A DNA stretch of 64,000 nucleotides from Pseudomonadota bacterium (GCA_027485695.1 JAIXQO010000004.1:382408-446407), one strand, 5' to 3'. Numbered from the stretch's first letter, positions 44,122 through 52,600 are shown. A program made the numbers and translations. The notes: generated by a model not told the origin, from the sequence alone.

Positions 44122-44598
44122 ATGGCTGGTTTCAGAATCGTTGTTCGGGCATCCACACAGACAGCGGAACTATTCGAAGGCGATCAGCTTTTCAAAACCT
44201 ATCGAATCTCGACCGCTGAACGCGGCCTGGGCTGCGAGATGGGCAGCTTTCGGACACCATTGGGATTACTGCGCATCTCATCCAAAATCGGCCATGGCTG
44301 CGAACTGGGCACCGTATTCAAACGCCGCTTGCCGACACCGGAGCTCTGGTCACCGGGACCGTCGAACCGTCTGAGCGCGTCTTCCGAGGACCTGGTACTG
44401 ACCAGAATTCTCTGGCTCGAAGGAATCGAAGAGAGCAATTCAAACACGATCGACCGGTACATCTACTTGCATGGAACCAATCAAGAACATCTTCTGGGAA
44501 CTCCAGCGTCTCATGGATGCGTTCGCTTCTCGAATCGCGATGTGATCGAAATCTTTGACCTGGTTCCCGAAGGAACGATCGTCGAAGTCCTCGCTTAG
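44122..44598 (+). CDS. L,D-transpeptidase (YkuD family)
   Basis: A 158-residue YkuD domain protein. The catalytic motif is YLHGTNQ..TPASHGCVRF (about 115-137), with His and Cys of HGCVR forming the active site. It would make 3-3 peptidoglycan cross-links or attach proteins to peptidoglycan. No signal peptide or anchor is visible; the frame starts 12 bases after mltA. This is odd for a periplasmic enzyme and may point to another export route or a cytoplasmic role. Confidence 0.85.
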   Translation: MAGFRIVVRASTQTAELFEGDQLFKTYRISTAERGLGCEMGSFRTPLGLLRISSKIGHGCELGTVFKRRLPTPELWSPGPSNRLSASSEDLVLTRILWLEGIEESNSNTIDRYIYLHGTNQEHLLGTPASHGCVRFSNRDVIEIFDLVPEGTIVEVLA

Positions 44599-45833
44599 TC
44601 GCAAGTCTTCGCGGGATACCCTTCCCACTTAGATTTAAAATACATACCGAGACGAATCTGATCCCCAATCAAATCTTCTGGCAGACTTACTTGGACAAGC
44701 GCCAAATGGAGCGCATCCAGGAGATCCTTGCGCACCTTGGAGAAACCGCCCGTGAGTTTTCCGGTCTTCACGGCTTCGAGTACCAACCGTTCCGCTTTTT
44801 CCTGACCGAACACGCACCTGAGTTGCCAGAGCAGGCCCAAGACGAAATCGTTGCGGGCCTTTTCGCCGCCGTCCTCATACGTGTATTGGTAGTAGCCCGA
44901 GTCATTTCCATTCGCCGGGCGACCAGTAAACGCTTTTTTGAATTTTGCAGTCAGCTTGGGATGATCGATCATCTGAGTCGCAAAAAAGTTTGCGATCCCC
45001 TCGGGCACGGGCATCGAGACCGCGTTCGAAAGAATGTCCCAAAACGCGATGTGTGTGAACTCATGATAGATCACTTCGGGAATGAGCGCCGTATCGAGGA
45101 AATAGTACTTCGGCTGAAATAGGCGGTTTAGGCCCTTGAGCAGCCTCAGTCCCACTTCGGCTAGCACGATTGATTTCAGCTGCGAACCTAAACTGCTTAA
45201 GTACATCTCACGCACTCCGGCGTTCTGCCCGAGAGCGAGCCCCACGCCGTTTCGAATGCCGAGATCTGTTTGCCAATCTAGGATGGAACGTCGGATTTTC
45301 TGAATCTCACCGGCAGCAGGATCTTCGGCCAAACCGGCCAAGATGTCTTTTACGCGAATGGCTTTTTTCTTATAGAACCAAGTTTGCGTCTGCCATTTCG
45401 TTCCTGGCGGGATCGTATAGACATCGTTGAATGGAGCTTCTTTGTCATCGAACAGCTCACGGGAGCTGAATGCGACGTCCATCTCCACTCGGAGCAAAAT
45501 TTGCGGGAGTGATTTTACCTTCTCGTAACCGAGGTGTTCGGAGAAATAACGTTTCGCTTTTTCCATGTGATAGAGGACGTTCGCGGCCCGTAGGCGAACT
45601 TCTGAATCAGCTACGTCGGTTCGAATCGTTTCGTCGCTTTTTCCCAGCACCACCCGGAATGATTCGCTCTCGAAAAAACGAGGATCCTTGAGAAAAGTAA
45701 AAGGCACGACGACTTCGATCGCCTTGGCTTTTTTTCCACGCTCGATGATCTGGAAACTCGGCGCATCCGCTGCATATACTTGGGTAAACGCTAGTCCAAC
45801 CAGGATGCATCCTACGTAAACGAGCTTTTTCAT
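44595..45833 (-). CDS. Secreted zincin-like metalloprotease, unknown family
   Basis: A 412-residue protein with a signal peptide (CILVGLAFTQVYA). The only clear motif is VIYHEFTHIAFWD (about 246-258), an HExxH zinc site, followed by VPEGIANFF with a candidate third ligand Glu. It should be a gluzincin-type peptidase in the periplasm or secreted. Its stop overlaps the L,D-transpeptidase 3' end by four bases, and it overlaps the next gene upstream as ATGA. Confidence 0.75.
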   Translation of the reverse strand: MKKLVYVGCILVGLAFTQVYAADAPSFQIIERGKKAKAIEVVVPFTFLKDPRFFESESFRVVLGKSDETIRTDVADSEVRLRAANVLYHMEKAKRYFSEHLGYEKVKSLPQILLRVEMDVAFSSRELFDDKEAPFNDVYTIPPGTKWQTQTWFYKKKAIRVKDILAGLAEDPAAGEIQKIRRSILDWQTDLGIRNGVGLALGQNAGVREMYLSSLGSQLKSIVLAEVGLRLLKGLNRLFQPKYYFLDTALIPEVIYHEFTHIAFWDILSNAVSMPVPEGIANFFATQMIDHPKLTAKFKKAFTGRPANGNDSGYYQYTYEDGGEKARNDFVLGLLWQLRCVFGQEKAERLVLEAVKTGKLTGGFSKVRKDLLDALHLALVQVSLPEDLIGDQIRLGMYFKSKWEGYPAKTCD

Positions 45834-47194
45834 CGGGTCACTCCCCTCATTCGAGCGGACAACGGTCGATTGTTCTTCTTCGAGAAATAGTCACTCGCCG
45901 CTAAGATGAACGTGCTGAGCATATTCCAAGGAGGAGGCGCAAAACTGATCACTGGTATGCCGACACGCTTCACCCATTTCAGGATTTTCTCGGTCTTGGT
46001 TTCTGACTGCGTCCAAGCCAAAGACAATTCGTAGAATGCGTCCACGTCTTCGGGACGAATTCTGCCCATTTCGATACCGACCATGATGGCATCCGAGAAG
46101 TCCACGCCAGATTTCCTGAGAATATCGTTCGAGTTCAAATCGACGTTGAGATCCTGAAGCGCGGCTTCGAATTTCTCTTGCTGGGTGTAAACACGAAACG
46201 GTTCGGCCGGTTTTCCGTGTTCATTGACCGTAGTCTCCGTCGTGCCATCCGCGTAAGTGATGATTTCCTTGCGAGTCGCCTGCGTATCACGTCGCTTGAT
46301 GAACTTGAGCCAGATCTCGTCGATCAGAACCCAATGGCGAGGCGTTAGGCGCTCGTGCATCTCAAGCCGAATCGAGAGTTTCTTGTCTCGTGGGCTTTTG
46401 GTCGAGGAATATTCCGAGGGCCCAAGATTGATGTACTGAGAGACGAGATTTCTAGGCGGCCTAGCGCGCTCACCAGGTACCGCATAGCCACGGATCAGAT
46501 CGAGCGATAGCGATGAGCTGTCCCAGCCAGCTTCATAGTAACCATCTAGCCAACTGACCACGCCCGGTGCCTGAGTTTCCAGTTGTGTCCGAAGTTCGAC
46601 GTAGCGATTACGACGAACTTTATCGTTGATCGCTCGTGGCATCCATTTGCGGATCGACCGCGAAAGACAGAATCGCTCACCGCGAAGTTCGATTGCGACA
46701 TCTCGTTCTTTCGGAGAAAGTTGATCGAGCTTTTCATCCGATATCGCCGTGGGAACGAACAACCCCTGACTGGCAGACCAAGCTGGCAATGATTTCTTGA
46801 GTACGTAATAGACGAGATCATCTACCAGGTTTTGGGCTCGGAGGAATTGAACGAACGAGATCAGTTTTTCACGCGTGAACTCAGGAACCGATGACTGAAT
46901 CAAGCGATACCATCGCTCAAGAAGCTGCTCTTCGCAGATTTTATTCGGAGCAGCCGGATTGAACTCTGCCAGAAACTGATCAGATTTCTCTGCCCAAACC
47001 CGTCCCCAGACCTGGTACTCGATCGCAAGTTCGTCTCGCTTCCAATCGGTCTCGAAAAACGAATCCGTTTCCTTACCGGATTGATACCAGCGAGGTTCGT
47101 TGGCATGGGCGGCGGAAGCGCCAGCGAATACGACGGAAAATAAAAACAGCAAGCACGGGATCTTGAGGGACGATAATAAAAGATTCCGAAACAT
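45830..47194 (-). CDS. Secreted protein, unknown function
   Basis: A 454-residue protein with a signal peptide (LKIPCLLFLFSVVFAGASAA). It is rich in Arg, Trp and charged residues and has no recognised domain. A C-terminal hydrophobic segment (GIPVISFAPPPWNMLSTFIL) might associate with a membrane. It overlaps the zincin gene by four bases as ATGA, so the two are probably made together. Confidence 0.65.
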   Translation of the reverse strand: MFRNLLLSSLKIPCLLFLFSVVFAGASAAHANEPRWYQSGKETDSFFETDWKRDELAIEYQVWGRVWAEKSDQFLAEFNPAAPNKICEEQLLERWYRLIQSSVPEFTREKLISFVQFLRAQNLVDDLVYYVLKKSLPAWSASQGLFVPTAISDEKLDQLSPKERDVAIELRGERFCLSRSIRKWMPRAINDKVRRNRYVELRTQLETQAPGVVSWLDGYYEAGWDSSSLSLDLIRGYAVPGERARPPRNLVSQYINLGPSEYSSTKSPRDKKLSIRLEMHERLTPRHWVLIDEIWLKFIKRRDTQATRKEIITYADGTTETTVNEHGKPAEPFRVYTQQEKFEAALQDLNVDLNSNDILRKSGVDFSDAIMVGIEMGRIRPEDVDAFYELSLAWTQSETKTEKILKWVKRVGIPVISFAPPPWNMLSTFILAASDYFSKKNNRPLSARMRGVTR

Positions 47195-47273
47195 AGTTGC
47201 GGGATCTTATCATATGAATGTTTAACTATTTGCTGTATTCGGAATTCTAAAACGTGGAATCTTTGGATATTTT

Positions 47274-48830
47274 CTACCAATCCGAGTAGCGAACGGGAGC
47301 TGGCGCCACCGTCGTCGCCGTCGCAGTCGGTGCGGGTATCGGAGTAGAAACGCCGTTCAACTCATCCACAATTTCAGGTATCGTGACGAAACGAGTTCCT
47401 TTTGATGGAGCTTTCATGAACTCCATGAGTTTTTTGGACGCGATCACGGTCTGATCGTGAACGTCATGGAACAAGATGACTCCGCGACGCAGTTGATTAA
47501 TCTGAGTTTTCGCGCGTTCCACGATCGAGACTGGATTGCGATCCTGCCAGTCGAGCGTATCGACGTTCCAAAAAACGTGAATCATTCCTTCGTTCGCGAT
47601 CTGCGCACGGATCGATCGGATCGACATACCGGCTCCGTAAGGGAGGCGATAAAATTTCGGACGGAAACCGAATCGATTTCTGAAGTCTACCGCGGCGTCG
47701 CGGATTTCGCGGCGCTGGGTTGCCGGACCTACTTTGGGCATGTTCGCGTGTGTATAGCTGTGGCTCGCCATCGCGTGACCTTCGGCTTGCGCCCTGAGAG
47801 CGTGCGCTCGAAGCACGGGACCTTGAAGATTTTTCGCCAACACGAAGAACGTCGCTTTGATCCCGAGATCCTGAAGATGATCGAGGACTAAGGGCGTGTT
47901 TTTTCCAGGGCCATCATCAAACGTGAACGCCCAAGCGTTGGTCGGAAAACCGTTGCCAGTAACATTTCCACGAGCATCTACACCCGGGCGAATGGAGTTT
48001 TCGTTTACCACTCGATTGGCACCGAAAATCTCCGAGAGATCTTGCTGCATGCTTTTGGACTGCTCCAAGACTTCATTCTCTTCAACTCGCTCGGGAGCCG
48101 TGCTGGCTTGAGTACCAATCGTTAGCTCGGCTGCACGAGTCTCGCGTGCAACGTCCGCGAATAGTCCTTCGCGTTTGAATTTTTCGATACGAGAAGAAGA
48201 TCCCGACGCTACCTGCGAAGAGAGCGGAAATAGATTCGATACGCTTCGCTGAGCCAAGCATTCAGCGTATTGGTTCACGCTGGCTTCGAGATCTTCAATA
48301 ATGACGCTATAAGCGAGCGAAGCCGTTTTTGGATAACCCATCTCTTTGGCATGAGCATTGAGTTCAGCTTCAATACCGGAGACACGATCCATAAGTTCAC
48401 GAATGGAGATCTGACCTTGCGAACGAGTGATGGAGTTCTGAAGCTCGACTTCAAAGTATTCGACTAGTGCATCGATTCGCGCTTCCTGGCGATCGCGCAA
48501 CACCATGAGCTGGGCATAAGTATCGGAAGAGTAAAGTTTGCGGGTGGGAGTTTTCTGGGCCAGCACGTCGTCGAACCGAGATTTCAAACGCTCGCCTAGG
48601 CTGAAACCTTGGTAGTAAGCGACGAGAAGCGCCTCGGACTCGGATGCGGAGAGACGCGCCCCCATTCCGTTCGAGCGTGCGTGTTCGGTACCGCCTAAGC
48701 GGCATCCCTCGAATGCGGTAGCGGGCAGCCGATTGGTTTGAAGCTGGGACATGTCGCTCACTGCAGTGAGCGAGACCACCGCACCAAACGCGATCCACAG
48801 TCCTGTTTTCAACAAAGGGTTTTTCAACAT
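47274..48830 (-). CDS. Polysaccharide deacetylase (NodB domain)
   Basis: A 518-residue protein with an N-terminal hydrophobic segment (signal or anchor), a helical region of about 260 residues, and a NodB domain at about 295-480. Motifs are FTFDDGPGKN (the catalytic base Asp and metal Asp), HSYTHANM (metal His), YRLPYGAG, NVDTLDWQDRNP and ILFHDVHDQT (catalytic His). It removes acetyl groups from GlcNAc-containing polymers, most likely peptidoglycan. A long helical N-terminal part is not usual and may localise it. A Pro/Thr/Ala tail follows. Confidence 0.85.
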   Translation of the reverse strand: MLKNPLLKTGLWIAFGAVVSLTAVSDMSQLQTNRLPATAFEGCRLGGTEHARSNGMGARLSASESEALLVAYYQGFSLGERLKSRFDDVLAQKTPTRKLYSSDTYAQLMVLRDRQEARIDALVEYFEVELQNSITRSQGQISIRELMDRVSGIEAELNAHAKEMGYPKTASLAYSVIIEDLEASVNQYAECLAQRSVSNLFPLSSQVASGSSSRIEKFKREGLFADVARETRAAELTIGTQASTAPERVEENEVLEQSKSMQQDLSEIFGANRVVNENSIRPGVDARGNVTGNGFPTNAWAFTFDDGPGKNTPLVLDHLQDLGIKATFFVLAKNLQGPVLRAHALRAQAEGHAMASHSYTHANMPKVGPATQRREIRDAAVDFRNRFGFRPKFYRLPYGAGMSIRSIRAQIANEGMIHVFWNVDTLDWQDRNPVSIVERAKTQINQLRRGVILFHDVHDQTVIASKKLMEFMKAPSKGTRFVTIPEIVDELNGVSTPIPAPTATATTVAPAPVRYSDW

Positions 48831-48854
48831 CGAACGCTTCGCTCCCTAAATAAC

Positions 48855-48926
48855 AAAAAACCCGGGGTGACATGCGAGCTCTAGGAAGACTCTGTAGTCT
48901 TTTTCTGAGCAGGCGCCCCCCCGGGC
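48855..48926 (-). terminator. Two-hairpin terminator or attenuator
   Basis: On the minus strand, CCCGGGG pairs with CCCCGGG across about 50 bases that hold an inner hairpin AAGACT..AGTCTT, followed by six T. It lies after the 48976-49503 gene and before the deacetylase start. The long insert is unusual for a simple terminator. Confidence 0.55.
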
Positions 48927-48975
48927 TTCATTAAATCATTAGCAATTAAGCCGAGCTTCAGAGAAGCGGTACGGC

Positions 48976-49503
48976 TTAGTAGCAGTAGTAGTAACCGTAG
49001 TAGTCGTAGTAGCAGTAAGGATAGTACGGATCGTAGTAGTCGTATCCGTAGCCATAACCGCTACCAGCGATCGCAACGACGCCCAAGATCACGAGAAGAG
49101 CACCCGTCACATAGAGAGCCGCGCTACCGGAGTAAGCGGCGCCCGTTGCTTCGGTACGCTTAGCGATGTCGAGAGCTTGCGAAAGAACTTCGTCTTTCGA
49201 AAGAACGCCCGCTTCAGCTGCAGCGACGAGAGCGTCGACTTCAGCTTCGGTTTGGTGATCGAGAGCCATGGTTTTCAGCTGGCGCACGATTTCAGTGCGA
49301 TCCATTCCAGATTTTTCCATCTGGGTCAGCTTTTCCATGAAGTTACGAGCAGCTTGACCTTCGCCTGCTTTGTTTTTAGCAGCTGCGAGTTCGCTGTGGA
49401 GACCGTCGATAGCAGCTTTCACGCTAGCTTCGGTCGCACTGGCTTGTGCCATTGGCAATGCCAAGGACAACACGAGAACAAAAAGTTGACTCAGTTTTTT
49501 CAT
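48976..49503 (-). CDS. Small membrane protein with tyrosine-rich tail, paralogue A
   Basis: A protein of about 175 residues from ATG 49503 (the frame opens to 49626). It has a signal peptide (QLFVLVLSLALPMAQASA), a helical domain with LKTMALDHQTEAEVDALV, a membrane helix at about 130-150 (YVTGALLVILGVVAIAGS) and a C-terminal tail with about half Tyr plus Gly, Asp, Pro and Cys. Its paralogue is at 50158. GGAGGA before the ATG lies at the edge of a 14-base palindrome. Function is unknown; the tail suggests surface or cross-linking behaviour. Confidence 0.7.
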   Translation of the reverse strand: MKKLSQLFVLVLSLALPMAQASATEASVKAAIDGLHSELAAAKNKAGEGQAARNFMEKLTQMEKSGMDRTEIVRQLKTMALDHQTEAEVDALVAAAEAGVLSKDEVLSQALDIAKRTEATGAAYSGSAALYVTGALLVILGVVAIAGSGYGYGYDYYDPYYPYCYYDYYGYYYCY

Positions 49504-49510
49504 AGATTCC

Positions 49511-49524
49511 TCCAAATATTTGGA
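49511..49524. other. Palindrome overlapping the ribosome site of the Tyr-tail gene
   Basis: TCCAAATATTTGGA is a perfect 14-base palindrome. On the minus strand its end merges with GGAGGA, the likely ribosome site of the 49503 gene. It could be an operator, or could mask the ribosome site in the mRNA. Confidence 0.4.
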
Positions 49525-49815
49525 AGAGCTCCCCCTTCTAGACCCCCGTCTAAAAGCTGCCCTTCGTAACGATCTTAGGGACCATTTCAGGAGGGGCGTA
49601 TCATGGGGGCTGAGCCGAATGCACACTTTTTTTACGCTTTTTTACCCTAGGTAAAGATTTGAAAAGACTCGAGATTTTTACCCTTCTGTCACACAAATCA
49701 TCCATTGTTAAATGTTAAGAACATTGTTTGACTCAATGCACAATTTTTCTTGATCATTTTAATCGGTCATGAGATTCTGGATTTGTAGGTAGGTTCTTCG
49801 ACGCAGAACGTTAGT

Positions 49816-49998
49816 AATGGAGAGAACCCTCACCCCTCAATCTCTCCGTTGAACACTCGAAGGATCGCTCTATACACATAGCCCCTCTCAATCGTGGTTA
49901 GCCCCGCGATCAGGATGGTGAAGCGTACCCCTCAAACCCCTCCGCTTCACGATCCGCCAAAGATAAGGCCCGGATCCAAGGAGGATCTGGGCCTTTTC
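49816..49998 (+). ncRNA. Candidate small RNA with C-rich loops and intrinsic terminator
   Basis: No coding frame is apparent here. Four structures occur in order on the plus strand. Hairpin A has AATGGAGAGA (49816-49825) and TCTCTCCGTT (49841-49850) around a loop with two ACCCTC-like motifs. A C-rich single-stranded stretch (GCCCCTCTCA) precedes hairpin B, ATCGTGG with CCGCGAT (49891-49910). Hairpin C has GGAT-G-GTGAAGCG (49913-49925) and CGCTTCAC-G-ATCC (49943-49955) around a loop with ACCCCTC twice. The last is a 13-base-pair terminator stem (49965-49995) followed by TTTT. The loops are complementary to Shine-Dalgarno-like GAGGGG. Exact 5' end is not known. Confidence 0.5.
49965..49998 (+). 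terminator. Intrinsic terminator at the end of the candidate small RNA
   Basis: AAGGCCCGGATCC and GGATCTGGGCCTT pair over 13 positions with one G-T wobble and loop AAGGA, followed by TT before C. No gene ends on the plus strand near here except the candidate RNA. Confidence 0.7.
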
Positions 49999-50036
49999 AC
50001 TTCTAAATCGTGTCTTTTGACCGGAAACATTGTCGT

Positions 50037-50091
50037 AATTCGTAAAACCATCCTCATGTACTTTTTGTACACTCCGGTGGTTTTACGAATT
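50037..50091. repeat. Long nested palindrome (55 bases)
   Basis: AATTCGTAAAACCA and TGGTTTTACGAATT are perfect 14-base arms. Between them lies an inner hairpin TGTAC-TTTTT-GTACA. It is not followed by a T-tract, so it is not an ordinary terminator; it may be a mobile-element end, a binding site or an mRNA structure for the gene at 50158. Confidence 0.7.
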
Positions 50092-50157
50092 CCTCCGCGT
50101 CTGCGGTCAAAATCCATCGATTTACATAGATTCAGCCCCAAAACCCTCCGGGCGCGT

Positions 50158-50667
50158 TCAGTACGTGCAGTACAAGTAACCGTAATAGTTCAGGTTGCAA
50201 TCGGTAGGCTCTCGATAAGTGACCATCGTCAGTACGGCTAGGACGACCACAAAGATCGCGCTGCCAATGATGATTCCGCGTTCGTCCGAGCCGGAGTAAG
50301 CTGCGCCGGTAGCTTCAGTAGCTTTTGCGATCGAGAGCGCCTCCGCGAGGTATTCGTCCTGAGATAGGACGCCCGACGTGACTCCCGAAATCAACGCTTC
50401 CAGGCGAGCTTCCGTCTGGTGGTCGAGTGCGAGCGATTTGAGTTCTTGAAGAAGTTCGTTGCGAGACGTACCGGACGATTCGATCTCATGTAAATTCTTT
50501 ACGAAGCGCTGCGCCGCGTCTCGACGCTCCCTTTCACTTCGAGCAGACGCAAACTCCGAATGAAGAGTGTTCAGAACCGTTCTCATTTGCCAACGACTCG
50601 CAAACGACTGCGAAAAAGGCACGGTGACGATCAGGACAATTACGATCCACTGCTTCCAATTCTTCAT
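50158..50667 (-). CDS. Small membrane protein, paralogue B of the Tyr-tail family
   Basis: A 169-residue protein with a signal (QWIVIVLIVTVPFSQSFA), the same helical core as 48976 (LKSLALDHQTEARLEALI and EATGAAYSGSDE), a membrane helix (IIIGSAIFVVVLAVLTMV) and a shorter tail ending NYYGYLYCTY. It is a clear paralogue that shares core and Tyr/Cys ending but has a much shorter tail than copy A. The candidate RNA and the palindrome sit between the copies. Confidence 0.7.
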   Translation of the reverse strand: MKNWKQWIVIVLIVTVPFSQSFASRWQMRTVLNTLHSEFASARSERERRDAAQRFVKNLHEIESSGTSRNELLQELKSLALDHQTEARLEALISGVTSGVLSQDEYLAEALSIAKATEATGAAYSGSDERGIIIGSAIFVVVLAVLTMVTYREPTDCNLNYYGYLYCTY

Positions 50668-50734
50668 AACGACTGTTCCTTTTGAGCTGCGTTACCACGC
50701 AAGATGAAACAGCGGAAGCACCTACCGAACAAAA

Positions 50735-50768
50735 CAAAAAAGCCCGGAATCCAATGGACTCCGGGCCT
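50735..50768 (-). terminator. Intrinsic terminator after the OppA-like gene
   Basis: AGCCCGGAATCC and GGACTCCGGGC pair, with loop AAT, and on the minus strand a T-run follows. It separates the OppA-like transcript from paralogue B. Confidence 0.85.
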
Positions 50769-50789
50769 TCGAACTTCATGAACTCGCGG

Positions 50790-52577
50790 TTACTCTGCCA
50801 GTTGCTTGCGAGGTTCTTTGTCGATCTTGAGGTACTTGTAGTTGTCGCGGATGAAACCGGAACCTTTGTAGTTCTTCACCGAGCCTTGAACCAAGGTGTA
50901 CTCGTCGCGGTAGAAGCCCATCGCCCATGGCACGTCTTCTTGAACGAGGTCGTCCATCTGCTTGATGAGTTTTGCGCGTGCAGGACCTGGATCCATCTCG
51001 GCCATTTTCTCATAGAGTTTGTTGAACTCAGGCACGTCGTAGTTCGCATCGTTCGGTCCAGGCGCTACGTTCTTGCCGTAGAGGAGCTGGTACACGTTCT
51101 CAACATCTGGGTAGTCGAGCTGCCAGCCGCCGTACGAAATCTGGAGCGCGCCTTGTTTCGATTTCTCCAGGTATGCCGGGAACGTGTTGTACACAACGTT
51201 CAGTGGAATGTTAATCTGCGCGAACTGCTTAGCGATGAATTCGCCGAGCTGACGGCTCGTCGAGTCCGATCCACGCATATCGAGGGTCAGCTGAGGGAGC
51301 CCTTTGCCGTCTGGGTAGCCGGCTTTTTTCAGGAGCTCTTTTGCTTTGGCGAGGTCGAAGTCGTACTTGAGTTTGGCGTCTTCCACGCGGTCAGCAAGAC
51401 CGTTTGGAGCTGCAGTGACTTGCTTCTTGCCGCGACCGTTCGTGAAGAGCTCGATCCACTGCTCACGATTGATGGTCGAGGACATCGCCTGACGAAGGTA
51501 CTTATTCGAAAGGATTTTATCCTTGGTGTTGAAGTTGATCCAGTAGAACACCGTTGCTGGAACGACGTCGAGCTGGATGCCTTTTTTCTTGAGTTCGTCA
51601 CTCAGACCGCCCGCCGAACCGATTGCTTGGCTGTAGCTGTCTTTCGGAATACGGCCGATTTCAAGTTCGCCCTTTTGGAAGTTCAGCCACATCGGCTGCT
51701 CTTCTTTCATGATCTGGAATACGAGCTTGTCGAGGAACGGCATCGGTTTGCCCGCGTCTTGGCCCATCGTGGATGGAGCGAGGTCGCCACGGAAATGCGT
51801 GTTCTTGCCGAGAACGAGTTCATGTCCGCGTTCCCATTTTTCGAGAACGAATGGACCGGTTCCCACGGGCTTTTCGTTGATCTGACCGCGCTCGTCTTGG
51901 TAAGCGAGGGCCGCTTCTTTGGCGACTGGTGCGGTGAAGGTCATCGATAGCATGTGCATCAGCAGCGGGTAAGGCTTCGTGAACGTCATCTGAATCGTGT
52001 GATCGTCGAGGGCTTTCAGACCTTCGATCTGACCTTCGTCGAAGGTTTTCGCGAGTTGATCTTTGGCGGTATCACGAAGCGTTTTTTGGAATTCTGAGAA
52101 GCCTTTCAAGCGACCTTCGAAAATCCAGCTGCCGCTCGATTGAACGCCTGGATGAACGAGGCGTTTGATCGCGTACACGAAGTCTTGTGCTTTGAGCTCG
52201 CGGCCTTTGCCGTTCGTTTCTTTGAACGCGGGATCGTCGGCGAACTTGATGCCTTTTTTGATCGCGATCGTAGCCGTCAGGCGATCCTTGGAATAAGTCG
52301 GGAGGCCGTCGGCAAGAAGCGGGATCAGTCTATTGTTCGGGCTGTTCCACTCATATTGATAGAGCGTTTCCATGATGTTCGGCAGAACATCGAGGCTGAC
52401 GCTGTCGTAGGCGTTGGCCGGATCCAGGGTTTTCACTTCGTCCTTAATCGGAGTGCGAAGAACCTGGAGTCCTTCGTAAGCATTCTTTTTAGAAGTACAT
52501 CCGGATAGAGCCAGAGTGATCCCAGCAACTACTGCTAGGGACACTTTGCCCGACCGCCAAGCGACCGTTTTCAACAT
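50790..52577 (-). CDS. OppA-like peptide-binding lipoprotein
   Basis: A 595-residue solute-binding protein of ABC transporters (SBP_bac_5). The signal and lipobox are ITLALSGC. The mature chain has PIKDEVKTLDPANAYDSVS, ELKAQDFVYAIKRLVHPG, GTGPFVLEKWERGHEL and FYWINFNTKD, typical of oligopeptide- or nickel-binding OppA/DppA. It would present peptides to a permease in the inner membrane. No permease or ATPase gene is adjacent, so it is a lone receptor or works with a distant transporter. alaS lies 24 bases upstream. Confidence 0.9.
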   Translation of the reverse strand: MLKTVAWRSGKVSLAVVAGITLALSGCTSKKNAYEGLQVLRTPIKDEVKTLDPANAYDSVSLDVLPNIMETLYQYEWNSPNNRLIPLLADGLPTYSKDRLTATIAIKKGIKFADDPAFKETNGKGRELKAQDFVYAIKRLVHPGVQSSGSWIFEGRLKGFSEFQKTLRDTAKDQLAKTFDEGQIEGLKALDDHTIQMTFTKPYPLLMHMLSMTFTAPVAKEAALAYQDERGQINEKPVGTGPFVLEKWERGHELVLGKNTHFRGDLAPSTMGQDAGKPMPFLDKLVFQIMKEEQPMWLNFQKGELEIGRIPKDSYSQAIGSAGGLSDELKKKGIQLDVVPATVFYWINFNTKDKILSNKYLRQAMSSTINREQWIELFTNGRGKKQVTAAPNGLADRVEDAKLKYDFDLAKAKELLKKAGYPDGKGLPQLTLDMRGSDSTSRQLGEFIAKQFAQINIPLNVVYNTFPAYLEKSKQGALQISYGGWQLDYPDVENVYQLLYGKNVAPGPNDANYDVPEFNKLYEKMAEMDPGPARAKLIKQMDDLVQEDVPWAMGFYRDEYTLVQGSVKNYKGSGFIRDNYKYLKIDKEPRKQLAE

Positions 52578-52600
52578 GAGAATCTCTCCTTGCTTAAAAT

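Larger units (their letters stand above)
49504..50157. other. Long gene-free gap between the two Tyr-tail paralogues
   Basis: This 654-base stretch holds no convincing coding frame. From left to right it contains: a 14-base palindrome at the ribosome site (49511-49524); a hairpin with TAGAC/GTCTA around 49540-49560; an AT-rich part with a 6-base dyad AATGTT-AAG-AACATT (49711-49725); the candidate small RNA with its terminator (49816-49998); and the 55-base palindrome (50037-50091). The AT-rich part probably holds the promoters of the divergent RNA and paralogue A. Confidence 0.7.

Noticed and set aside
49021..49060. Short repeats of TAC codons looking like a microsatellite
   Set aside because: They encode the Tyr-rich tail of the 48976 gene and are explained by codon repetition.
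50682..51950. A 422-codon plus-strand frame
   Set aside because: Antisense to the OppA-like lipoprotein; no signal, fold or ribosome site.
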